Origin: Verrucomicrobiia bacterium
GTDB taxonomy: Bacteria > Verrucomicrobiota > Verrucomicrobiia > Limisphaerales > DSYF01
DNA: 32,775 nucleotides
Direction: 5' to 3'
Assembly (NCBI GenBank): GCA_035765895.1
Contig: DASTWL010000021.1
Coordinates: 1 to 32,775 of the forward strand
The notes beneath the pieces were generated by a model, which searched no databases, had not been told where the DNA came from, and was given only the letters and a program-made list of their open reading frames with translations. The position numbers and the translations under genes were made by a program. This document shows, piece after piece, positions 18,269 through 25,114 of the stretch (its first letter is position 1; each line of letters begins with the position of its first letter).

Positions 18269-18676
18269 CGCCGCCTAGCCCGTATGGCTTTCGTTGAAAG
18301 TGGAAGCGGTGTCTGCTTTCCGGAGCAAACGTGGGTTGCGACCTGCGGTGCAGGTTGCCGGGCCACCGGTTAAGGGATGCACGTCCCAGACAACACCGGA
18401 ATGAAGTTCCGCGGCCATGCAGCCCTATCTACTCCGCCCGACCCCGTCCGTCCAGCGCTAAACCGGCCGCGAGCCGGAATGCCGAGCCTCGCCCGGCCCG
18501 CTGTTTCAACCTGACCAACCATCCGCGTCCCCCTCACGTGTGCCCCGGTTGAACAAGTGTCCGGCTCAGTGGTTATCTGGCGTGCTCTGCGATGGCTGGC
18601 GGCGTGACCGCCTTCGCGGACTCGGTGCGGGCTAAACTTGCCGGCGCTTCCGCGGGTTCGGTTTCATCGGGCGAAC
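18269..18676. other. Accessory non-coding stretch with repeat copy 2
   Basis: No convincing gene is visible. A 47-codon open frame on the minus strand (18275-18418) starts M-A-A-E-L-H-S; a similar peptide start can be read on the minus strand inside repeat copy 1, but this only reflects the shared repeat. The stretch 18480-18590 has a weak attC-like look, with ATAACCACTGAGCC on one side and GAGGCTCGGCATTCC on the other, 97 nt or more from the HetC-like stop. Confidence 0.4.
18374..18500. repeat. Diverged 120-bp repeat, copy 2
   Basis: This is the second copy of the repeat at 17281-17401, same orientation, with the identical 15-nt block at 18424-18438. It lies about 1.1 kb from copy 1, and the two copies bracket the two small membrane-protein genes. 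The similarity includes the bases that encode the end of the transposase in copy 1, but no transposase reading frame survives here. Confidence 0.6.
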
Positions 18677-20112
18677 TCAAGCGCGGTGCCGGGCCTGCCA
18701 GTCCAGAAACAGGGCGCGCACATGTCGCTCGGCAGCGCTCTTGCGCAGATCGAATTGCTGATTGTAAGCCGTCCGGGTGGGATACAGATGCTTCGGATTG
18801 TCCTTCGTGCTGCGGGCATCCACCGCCAGCAGATCGTGGTCCGGCAGGCAGCGGCGCGGAGCCAGCTCCGCCTTGGACTGAATGTCATCCGGATAGGTCG
18901 TGAACCAGCGCCACCATTGCCCGCTGATCAATTTCCCCTGCCAGCGCACCCGCGTCTCCGCCTCCGTTAACGCTGGCTTGCGGTTGTTGATGTCGAAGCG
19001 GGCACGATCAAAGACCGCGTCCTGGTTCATGCCCGGATCCAGCGGATGCGCCGGATCGTAGAGCGGCAATGCGTCGGACTTCGGCGGAACGACATGCGCG
19101 TAAAGCGTGTGCGCGTAGAAATCGGCCACCGTATGACAGGCGCGCCCCAGATCGCTCACATCGCCGCTGTTCAGCCGGTCCTGAATGCGCCGCCAACTCT
19201 CCTCAATGTAGGCGAAATCGCAGTGGTCGCGCGGGTCGTAGCTCAGGACATTCGCGTCCAGCGCAAGGCTTGCCGCTTTCACCGTGAACCGCTCCAGCCA
19301 GGAGAGCTCCTTCATCTGGTTGTCAAAGATGTCGTTGTGGACCCCATGGCGAAGGCGGGATCGTAGTTCTTCCAAAACCGGCGCCGGCCAAGATAGGTAT
19401 CCAGCTCACTAACGGACTTTTCGCTTTTGGGCCCATGCACCTGCCAGAGGTGATCGCGATTGAAGACGAACAAGGGTTGATATTCGTAGGTGGCGCCCGC
19501 CACCGGTGCGGCGGGCTTGACCGGTGATTTCGCGCGCAGGTGCTGGTCCACCCGTTCCATGGGATCCAGAATCATCCACGCGCCGCCCTCCAGTTGATAC
19601 ATCACCCACGCATGCGCGTGCCGGCGTGGCCGCCCGTTCGGATGGGTTTCCACCAGGTGACCGAACGCCAGCCGCAGGCAGCTCTGGCTGATGCCGGCTT
19701 CGCCCAGTAGCGCCACCAACAAGAACGCCAGATCCTCGCAATCGCCGCCGCCGTTCGCCAGTGTCTCGGCCGGCAGCAGCCACGCCTCCCGCCCGCGTTC
19801 TTTGGCGGGCCGGTGACTGAACCGGCCGAACGCCTCGATCACGCAGCGCATGCGCCAGTCAAAACTGCCCGGGCGACCGACGAAGAACCTTTCCCGTTCC
19901 GGAACCGGCCGGCGGTCCACGATGCTGTGAAGAAAGAAATGCCGCACCTCCGCGCTGTGCTCGATGGCCAGGAACTCGCGCACATCCATGTTCAACGACG
20001 TGCGTTTGCTGCCCGGCACCTGGCGCGCCGCCGTGACAAGCGGCGGGACGATCTGGTCACCGGCCCAATTGTAGGCGAACGTCCGTTCAACCCGGCTGAT
20101 CTTCAGGCACAT
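18677..20112 (-). pseudogene. Transglutaminase-like / HetC-like two-domain gene, split by a frameshift
   Basis: Two overlapping frames make one gene. The 5' frame (20112 down to 19312) encodes a transglutaminase-like domain with Cys125 in GGGDCEDLAF, His168 in RRHAHAWVMY and Asp183 in WMILDPM, the Cys-His-Asp triad of the fold. The 3' frame (to 18677) encodes a helical domain with GVHNDIFDNQM, then LGRACHTVADFYAHTLYAH. That is the H-x3-D and following His pattern of HetC and zinc-dependent phospholipase C proteins. The first frame reads DPAFAMG then goes off into STTTSLTTR; the second becomes protein-like from GVHNDIFD. Adding one G to the GGGG run (plus-strand CCCC at 19342-19345) gives DPAFAMGVHNDIFDN without a break. 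This could be a mutation, a sequencing error in a homopolymer, or slippage. The start is ATG at 20110-20112. The role is unknown. Confidence 0.7.
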
Positions 20113-20133
20113 GAGAGTTTGGGGTTGTTGGTT

Positions 20134-20310
20134 TCAGAGACTTACCATTCTCCCTTGATTTGAGCGCAATGGGAATGCGGGAAAAGAATTCTGCGCGGCA
20201 GAAGGGCAAAGACGATCCAAATCCCCGCTCAAACCTTTGTCTTTCCGCATAATATCGCGGGCCGACTTGAGCAACGCTCCGAGTGACGGTGCTGTAGTTG
20301 GCGAAGGCAT
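20134..20310 (-). pseudogene. hsdM 5' fragment, copy 2
   Basis: The first 34 codons match the start of type I restriction methyltransferase subunit HsdM: LGALLKSARDIMRKDKGL then SGDLDRL, just before the point where an intact protein continues with its LTWIMFLKFL-like segment. After codon 34 (near base 20209) similarity ends and the frame runs through unrelated sequence to a stop at 20134-20136. The ATG at 20308-20310 lies 2 nt from the repeat arm 20313-20338, which also holds the stop codon of the GxxExxY gene upstream. The methyltransferase domain is entirely absent. Confidence 0.8.
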
Positions 20311-20312
20311 TG

Positions 20313-20338
20313 GACAGGATAAACCGGATTTACAGGAT
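20313..20338 (+). repeat. Solo arm (type B) of the 9-nt-period palindromic element
   Basis: The 26-nt arm follows the 9-nt period ACAGGATKW, with two changes in the middle unit. It covers the last codons and TAA stop (20330-20332) of the GxxExxY gene and sits directly before the second hsdM fragment. Confidence 0.75.
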
Positions 20339-20731
20339 AAAATCTTTTGGCAACGGTTTGGGGCGATAAGTCCGCGTCTTGCGTTTAAATTCCAGCCGCT
20401 CCGCGCCGAAATTCAGCAGCAGCCCAATCTCAATGCCCGTGGCCGTGAGATAATTGACCAGTTGCACCTCGTTGGCTGGCGCGAGCGCCTGGTTGGCCTT
20501 CAATTCCAACATGACCCGGTCTTCCACAAGCATGTCTGCCGAAAATTCGCCCACGGCGACGCCATCGTAGTGAACCGTGATGGCCTTCTCACATTCGACC
20601 TTCAATCCCGCCTTGCCTAGTTCGTGTGCCAGTGCCTTTTGATACACTGATTCGAGAAAGCCCGGCCCAAGTGTAGAGTGGACTTTCATTGCACAGCCGA
20701 TGATTTTTTCTGTCAGCGCTTGATCTTCCAT
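20330..20731 (-). CDS. GxxExxY protein (PDDEXK-like)
   Basis: This 133-residue protein carries the defining motif GFLESVY (residues 24-30) and the downstream block with Asp66 (SADMLVED) and Glu76-x-Lys78 (LELKA). The spacing fits the D...ExK core of the PDDEXK_3 nuclease-like fold. GxxExxY proteins are widespread, often multicopy, and lack a proven function; a nuclease role is inferred from the fold. The frame is intact and full length. I chose the ATG at 20729-20731 (MEDQALTEKI), the usual family start. A palindromic element arm ends its inner side 8 nt upstream, and another arm supplies the last codons (F-I-L) and stop. The gene lies between two hsdM 5' fragments. Its integrity among broken neighbours suggests recent arrival or selection. 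Confidence 0.92.
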   Translation of the reverse strand: MEDQALTEKIIGCAMKVHSTLGPGFLESVYQKALAHELGKAGLKVECEKAITVHYDGVAVGEFSADMLVEDRVMLELKANQALAPANEVQLVNYLTATGIEIGLLLNFGAERLEFKRKTRTYRPKPLPKDFIL

Positions 20732-20738
20732 AGTTTTG

Positions 20739-20835
20739 GACGGGATTAACAAGATGGACAGGATGACGGCCGGATGAGGTTTCCCGCGCTGCTCGGCCTC
20801 TGTTTTGAAATCCTGTAAATCCTATTCATCCTGGC
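20739..20835. repeat. Palindromic element E1 (arm A, 45-nt centre, arm B inverted)
   Basis: Arm A (20739-20764) and inverted arm B (20810-20835) are each 26 nt and built from the 9-nt unit ACAGGATKW. They face each other around a 45-nt centre that ends CTCTGTTTTGAA. E1 lies 8 nt upstream of the GxxExxY start codon and 9 nt before element E2. Confidence 0.85.
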
Positions 20836-20844
20836 TTTGCTTTT

Positions 20845-20939
20845 GACAGGATTAACAAGATGATCAGGATGCAAATATTTGAAATCTCCATCGCCGGTGC
20901 TTCTCCGGTTTGAATCCTGTAAATCCTGTTCATCCTGTC
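20845..20939. repeat. Palindromic element E2
   Basis: Arm A (20845-20870), 43-nt centre, inverted arm B (20914-20939). Inverted arm B is the exact reverse complement of the arm B in E3. The centre ends TCTCCGGTTTGA, similar to the end of the E1 centre, so E1 and E2 are tandem copies in the same orientation. E2 ends 10 nt from the break point of the hsdM fragment at 20950. Confidence 0.87.
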
Positions 20940-20949
20940 TCTTGTTTCC

Positions 20950-21051
20950 GCCATTGAGCCCCTTGTCCTTGCGCATGATGTCGCGCGCGGATTTGAGCAA
21001 TGCGCCGAGGGATTGGGCGGTGGTCGGGGCTTGAGGTGCTGGTTTTGCCAT
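20950..21051 (-). pseudogene. hsdM 5' fragment, copy 1
   Basis: Thirty-four codons from the ATG at 21049-21051 match the start of HsdM, the modification subunit of a type I restriction system: LGALLKSARDIMRKDKGL followed by NG. The match stops where an intact protein would continue with DLDRL; from there the frame passes into palindromic element E2 and runs on without meaning to 20746. The start lies 64 nt after the stop of an hsdR 3' fragment, which is the spacing of an intact hsdR-hsdM operon. The two hsdM starts in the window differ in their first 14 residues, so they come from different parental genes. Confidence 0.82.
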
Positions 21052-21115
21052 CGGCTAAGCCGCCTACAGCAGTGATTGGAGTCTGTTGTTCAGGCTGGTT
21101 GATCGTCGATAGCCC

Positions 21116-21205
21116 TTAAGCACAGAGCAAAGACTGAAGTTGGTTTATTGCACACGGCAACCGTTCGGCGCCGCCAAATTCGTCGATGATTTCGTTCACG
21201 GAAAG
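21116..21205 (-). pseudogene. hsdR 3' fragment, copy 2
   Basis: Twenty-nine codons and a TAA stop remain, including VNEIIDEFGGAERL and INQLQSLL. The pattern V-x-EI-x3-FGG...LQ-x-LL-x-A-stop is shared with the other tail at 21315-21460, where more of the protein is visible. I assign both to the C-terminus of the type I restriction subunit HsdR. Upstream the frame breaks off at element E3. The next feature downstream is the hsdM start. Confidence 0.65.
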
Positions 21206-21211
21206 GCCGTT

Positions 21212-21304
21212 GACAGGATGAACAGGATTTACAGGATGGGTTTTCATCCAAACAGTTCCTGTGGCGGTCTGCTTTTTTATCCTGTTCATCTTGTTAATCC
21301 TGTC
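21212..21304. repeat. Palindromic element E3 (inverted orientation)
   Basis: Arm B (21212-21237), 41-nt centre, inverted arm A (21279-21304). Relative to E1 and E2 the element is flipped. It starts 10 nt after one hsdR 3' end (stop at 21315-21317) and butts against the break point of the other hsdR tail at 21205. Confidence 0.87.
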
Positions 21305-21314
21305 TGCTGTTGTT

Positions 21315-21526
21315 TCAGGCGTGGAGCAATTCCTGCAACCGGCCCGCCGCCGACCACGGTTCGTCCGGGCCACCGAACACGCTCACGATTTCACCGACCG
21401 AACCACGCTGCGAAATTGGCGGCAATTTTAATATATCCGGCAGAACGAACTGTAATTCACCGTCCAGCCTGCCGCATGCAGCTTGGGCAGGATCAGCGTC
21501 CGGCAGGTGTCAGCCTCAGTCGCCAT
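21315..21526 (-). pseudogene. hsdR with its interior deleted (head joined to tail)
   Basis: The ATG at 21524-21526, preceded by AAGGGA, begins MATEADTCRTLILPKLHAAG and a Trp, which resembles the first residues of HsdR, the ATP-dependent restriction subunit of type I systems. About 21 codons in, near 21460, the frame goes out of phase and stops at 21428-21430. In another frame the sequence resumes as LPDILKLPPISQRGSVGEI, then FGGPDEPW and LQELLHA, ending at 21315-21317; this looks like the HsdR C-terminus. The helicase and nuclease domains between are gone. So both true ends of one gene survive within 212 nt and everything else has been lost. HsdR identity rests on memory of the family's termini and is less certain than the hsdM call. 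Confidence 0.68.
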
Positions 21527-21778
21527 TTCCCTTGGGTTCCTTTGACGGGCGAGTGTGCCAGCCGGCGTTGGCGAGGGCAAGTGGCGCTGCCGGGTGCGAT
21601 GGGTGACATTCCAAGGCTGCGTTGCGGGAGCAGTTCCATGCGGCGGCCCCGCGTCGTTGGTCGAAGGTTTGAGGGGCGAGGCTTAACTGGCTTTGCTGGA
21701 TTAGCGCTCATCCAACGGGCCAGGGGGAGCGTTGGACGGATGGGGCGCGAGGTCACGTCTGCGCGGCTTCGAATTCGA
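21527..21778. other. Non-coding stretch between restriction remnants and terminator
   Basis: No gene is visible. The only structure noted is a 7-bp inverted repeat (TCCAACG at 21711-21717, CGTTGGA at 21730-21736). It probably contains the former promoter of the hsdR gene on the minus strand. Confidence 0.4.
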
Positions 21779-21779
21779 C

Positions 21780-21819
21780 AAAAAAAAACGCGCCGGGCAC
21801 GGGGAGCGCCTGGCGCGTT
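21780..21819 (-). terminator. Intrinsic terminator of the secreted-protein gene
   Basis: On the minus strand a 12-bp stem (21808-21819 with 21787-21798, one G-T pair, 9-nt loop) is followed by a run of nine T (plus-strand A run 21780-21788). It begins 18 nt after the stop codon at 21838. This is the clearest intrinsic terminator in the window, and it shields the restriction remnants from read-through. Confidence 0.9.
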
Positions 21820-21837
21820 GCCAATTTCGTTCGCTGG

Positions 21838-22524
21838 TCAGTTGTTTGGCACCGTCCAGACGGCGCGGTAGAAGCGCGCGTTGACGTCTTTGGCCGGGGT
21901 GTCCGTGAGCAGGAAGCGGCCATTGCCATCCGCCGTGGCGCTGGCCAGCGGCGACCACACCGGATGGGCGAGGTCCGCAGTGATTTCGATTTGATAGGTG
22001 TTGCCGGAAACGCCCAGGCCGCGCAACTGCATGGCGCCGTCGGGCAGGGCTTCCAAGGTCAACGTCGGTCCGGCGGCGGGCGCGGCGGGTTCATAGGTGC
22101 CGGGCGTGACGGTTGCCGTGACGGTTTCGCGGCGCGCCGTGCCGGTGACGGTGAGCGACGCGAGGTCGGCGGGCGTGAGGTCGTTGCCGGTGATGGTGAG
22201 CGTGGTGGTTAGCGTGAGCGGTTCGCGGCCGGTGAAGCGCAGCGAATTGGTGTCGAAAGTGGCGGTGGCGCCGGCCGGCAGGCCGTCGGCTTTGAGGATG
22301 ACGTTCAGCATGCCCTCGCCGATGCGGGTGACGGTCACCGTGTAGAACATGGCGCCGCCCGGGGCGTTGGTGGTCGGTTCGGCCGGGCTGACGGAAATGG
22401 CAGTGAGGTGCGACATCGCCAGGCAGGCATGGGTGGCCGCCGTGAACAAGGCCGCGCTCAACAGCCACCGGCGCGCAGCGCGGAAGGAGGTTTCAACGGT
22501 CTGCAGCGATTTCGTAACGTTCAT
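21838..22524 (-). CDS. Secreted protein with Verrucomicrobia-style C-terminal module
   Basis: This 228-residue protein has a signal peptide (basic RAARRW, hydrophobic LLSAALFTAATHACLA, cleavage near residue 34) and then an immunoglobulin-like beta domain of about 110 residues with many Thr/Val strands. A C-terminal module contains YQIEITADLAHPVWSPL and ends in RFYRAVW. The latter module, with its strand-D-L-x-W-x-P-L and final FYRA, is common at the ends of secreted proteins in Verrucomicrobiota; its role is not known. The ATG at 22522-22524 was chosen because it starts the signal peptide; upstream codons are not protein-like. The gene is single, with a strong terminator behind it and 311 nt in front. 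A similar C-terminal module occurs in the nuclease-like gene upstream. Confidence 0.75.
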   Translation of the reverse strand: MNVTKSLQTVETSFRAARRWLLSAALFTAATHACLAMSHLTAISVSPAEPTTNAPGGAMFYTVTVTRIGEGMLNVILKADGLPAGATATFDTNSLRFTGREPLTLTTTLTITGNDLTPADLASLTVTGTARRETVTATVTPGTYEPAAPAAGPTLTLEALPDGAMQLRGLGVSGNTYQIEITADLAHPVWSPLASATADGNGRFLLTDTPAKDVNARFYRAVWTVPNN

Positions 22525-22835
22525 GTCACGAGAGTAACCGGGGGAAACACCGGGACAATCGGGGCAGAGGCCGGACCGGGGCTCAGGCCGAGCTACGGAG
22601 CGGGTCCCGGGGCGTTCCCGGGGTGGGATTTCTCCGAACCCACCATTTGCGCGGTGAACCGCCAAGCCTCCGGAATCCGATTCCGCAATGGGACAGGCGT
22701 CCCGCAGGTCCGGTCGCGCAGGAAGTTGGCAGGCTCACTGGACAGGCGAGACGTCCGTCCCACTACAAGTTCAGGGTGAGCGAAGCGGCGGTTCCGCCCG
22801 GCCCGGTTCGCGGATCGGATCACCGGTGAGCGCGG
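22525..22835. other. Intergenic stretch with short GC-rich repeated words
   Basis: No gene is visible in these 311 nt. GGACAGGCG occurs twice (near 22692 and 22740), each followed by a GTCC-type partner (GGGAC-AGGC-GTCCC is a small hairpin). This resembles the dispersed imperfect repeats found between genes in Verrucomicrobiota genomes, but I cannot check copy number. It should contain the promoter of the secreted-protein gene. Confidence 0.4.
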
Positions 22836-24809
22836 TCAGCGCGCCTGACCGCGGAAGAACTGTTGGGGTGCCTGCAACGGATTGGTGATCCAGAACGGCG
22901 CGGCGTTGGTTTGCAGGGGAAGCCAGCCGCTGGCGAGGTTGGTGGAGGACTGAATGATGTAGTTCGAGCCCGTCGTGCCGGTGAGCTGGAAAACGATCTG
23001 GTTGCCGATCCGGGCCGGACGGGACAGGACCGGCGCGGCGGGCGGCGGATTGGTGGTGCCGTTAAGAGGCGCTACCGTGCCGGCGATGACGAGGTCCGGC
23101 GTGGGGTTGTTGGCGAGATCGAACAGATACCAGTTTCCGCCCAAACTGCCCGCGCCGTAATTGACGAAGCGGAAGGTGACGTTGGTGCCGGCGCCCACGT
23201 TTTGCAGCGCGGGAATGGCGGACAAATCAATCGGCGCCAGCGAGGCGCCGTCCGTGGAGGTGTAAGCCAGATTCGTGATGTCGATGAAGGCGCCGTTGCC
23301 GATCTGGAATTGCAACACCCCGTTCGGCGGTCCGGAATTGGACCGTTTGTAATCGAGCTGGCTCACGGCGCTGAAGGACACGCGATAACCGGTCGCGGCT
23401 GCGAGGGCGAATGTGGCAACGTCGCCGGCGATGATGGCCGCGTTCGCGTCGGCGGCATCGAAGCCATTTCCGCCCCACGTGCGTGCCGCGGCGGTGCTTT
23501 GGGTGGTCACGCCGAAGCCGCGCGTCAATCCGGCCACCATCAAATGATCCGCCGTGGCGGTTGGCGCCAGGGGCGAAGGGCCGTAACCGCTCAGGCCGCT
23601 GAAATCCCAGCCGGCCAGCAAATTGGTGAATGTGTTCGTGCTGGGGATGGTCACGGTCAGCACGGCGGGCGCGCTCGTGACGGCGCCGGCGTCGTTCGTG
23701 ATGATGACGGAATACGCGCCCGCGTCGCCGGGCTGAACATTGGTGCGGGCACAGGTGTCCGTCGTGGACCCGGTGAGGTTTGTGCCGTTGAACCGCCATT
23801 GATAGGCGAGGGGAATGTCCCCGCTGGCCGTCACCGTGAAGAGCGCGAGGGTGCCCACGGTGTTGGTCCGATCCTGTGGTGCGGCCAGGATGACCGGCGG
23901 GGCGTTCGTCTGGTTCAACGGCAGCAGAAAGTCCTTCACAATGCCCATGTGCTGCATGCCGGCGGCATGCGAATCGCCCGCCGTTACGGGCGGAATGTCA
24001 TCGAGCGAGGCGTTGGTGGCGAACACGCTGGAGTCGAACACCAGCCCGTTGGCGTAGGTCTGCGAGGGAAACGCGACCGACGTTTGAAAACTGCGGAGCG
24101 GGAGCGAGGGAAACAAATAGTCGTAAGGTTTGCTGCGCGGTTCATTCGTGTCGGGATTGCCGCCGACGGCGGAATCCGTCGGCACGGGATCATCGCTGAG
24201 AAAGCTTTTGAACGTCGTGATGGCGGCTTCGGTGCGCGAACCCGTGTTGCAGTCGCCGGCGACCACGACCCAGGCATTGGTGGGAAACGTCGCGAGAAGG
24301 TTGCTCTTGATCAGCGTGGCCTCCGTGTTGCGATCCGTGGGCGTGCCGCCGCTGTAAAGGTGCATGCTGACCATGTAAAGGTCGTTCGACCCCGGCAACG
24401 CGATGTGCGCCCAGGCGAATCCGCGATCGCCAATCAGCGGATCGTCCCAGGAGCCGGCCTCCACGATGGGCCAGCGGCTGACGATGCCGTTAGGGATGTT
24501 GTAGCCGGCGGCGTATTCCTTGAAGAAGTAGAAGTTCGTTCCGAATGCCGTGTCCACGAGGGTGCGCACGGCCGCGTCGTTGGTGCTCGCGTTGTAACGA
24601 AACTCCTGCAGGGCGACGATGTCCGGCTTGAGGCCTTGAAGGATGCGAATGCCCGGCGCTTCGTAGCTCTGGTAATTTCCTGAGGTCAGGTTTGCCGCCA
24701 TGACACGAACGGGCAGGGCGCCCGACTGCGCCGCCAAACGCGCCGCGACCATGTCCAGAGCCAGGATGATGAGGGGAACGAGCAGGGCGGCGGCGGGCCG
24801 GTTTGACAT
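22836..24809 (-). CDS. Secreted endonuclease/exonuclease/phosphatase-fold protein with Ig-like domain
   Basis: This 657-residue protein has a signal peptide (MSNRPAAALLVPLIILALD, cleavage after AAQ near 28) and then an EEP domain to about residue 300. The EEP motifs are DIVALQEF (catalytic Glu), MVSMHLYSGG, VVVAGDCNT (Asp/Asn) and KPYDYLF; the final usual SDHxP is changed to GDSHAAG. Next come an immunoglobulin-like domain (PLAYQWRFNGTNLTG), a jelly-roll-like domain beginning LLAGWDFSGLSG, and a C-terminal module SNYIIQSSTNLASGWLPL. EEP enzymes cleave phosphoesters in nucleic acids, phospholipids or inositol phosphates; this one is likely an extracellular nuclease or phosphatase. I chose the ATG at 24807-24809 because GAGGA sits 8 nt upstream and the signal peptide begins there; ATGs at 24818 and 24824 are alternatives. 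Confidence 0.82.
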   Translation of the reverse strand: MSNRPAAALLVPLIILALDMVAARLAAQSGALPVRVMAANLTSGNYQSYEAPGIRILQGLKPDIVALQEFRYNASTNDAAVRTLVDTAFGTNFYFFKEYAAGYNIPNGIVSRWPIVEAGSWDDPLIGDRGFAWAHIALPGSNDLYMVSMHLYSGGTPTDRNTEATLIKSNLLATFPTNAWVVVAGDCNTGSRTEAAITTFKSFLSDDPVPTDSAVGGNPDTNEPRSKPYDYLFPSLPLRSFQTSVAFPSQTYANGLVFDSSVFATNASLDDIPPVTAGDSHAAGMQHMGIVKDFLLPLNQTNAPPVILAAPQDRTNTVGTLALFTVTASGDIPLAYQWRFNGTNLTGSTTDTCARTNVQPGDAGAYSVIITNDAGAVTSAPAVLTVTIPSTNTFTNLLAGWDFSGLSGYGPSPLAPTATADHLMVAGLTRGFGVTTQSTAAARTWGGNGFDAADANAAIIAGDVATFALAAATGYRVSFSAVSQLDYKRSNSGPPNGVLQFQIGNGAFIDITNLAYTSTDGASLAPIDLSAIPALQNVGAGTNVTFRFVNYGAGSLGGNWYLFDLANNPTPDLVIAGTVAPLNGTTNPPPAAPVLSRPARIGNQIVFQLTGTTGSNYIIQSSTNLASGWLPLQTNAAPFWITNPLQAPQQFFRGQAR

Positions 24810-25114
24810 GGACGACATCCTCATTTCGTGCGGACGTGATACTCCAGGCCCCCGGATGGACGCAAGATTGGCGCCGGCCCGGACGCGATTATGCACGCGC
24901 ACCGGAGCGCCGGCGTCCTCGCCGGCATGGGATGTTCAATGTCCTGGGTGGGAATGCCCGGCGCGTTGCGAAACGGCGACGCGGCCAAGCCGACGGGACG
25001 TCGGCGCGCCAATGCTGAGAGGATGGTGCAGGCGACCAACTGCGCCCGCCTCTTCGCGGAGGCGGTTCACCGCTTGTCAAGCGGGGTGCGTTCTGCTTGA
25101 TTCGCCTGCGTCGC
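24810..25114. other. Divergent intergenic region before the metal-uptake locus
   Basis: These 305 nt lie between two divergent genes and must hold both promoters. A perfect 7-bp hairpin GCCGGCG-TCCT-CGCCGGC is at 24909-24926 and a 5-bp one, CCGAC-GGGAC-GTCGG, is near 24983-24997. I looked for an AT-rich Zur- or Mnt-type palindrome and saw none. Confidence 0.45.

Noticed and set aside
18275-18418. 47-residue minus-strand open frame starting MAAELHS, with a similar peptide start readable inside repeat copy 1
   Set aside because: The likeness follows from the DNA repeat itself; in copy 1 it is antisense to the transposase end, and the composition is not protein-like after the first residues.
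20739-20939. Possible CRISPR array from regularly spaced similar 26-nt repeats
   Set aside because: The repeats alternate in orientation, come in two types, have an internal 9-nt period, and there are no cas genes; the plan is palindromic elements.
20746-20949. Continuation of the hsdM head frame through elements E2 and E1
   Set aside because: The frame stays open only because the repeat unit is 9 nt long and lacks stops in this phase; the translation is repeat sequence without family similarity.
24909-24926. GCCGGCG hairpin considered as a metal-regulator box for the uptake locus
   Set aside because: Zur and MntR boxes are AT-rich palindromes; this is an all-GC hairpin near other small GC hairpins and is more likely a dispersed repeat.
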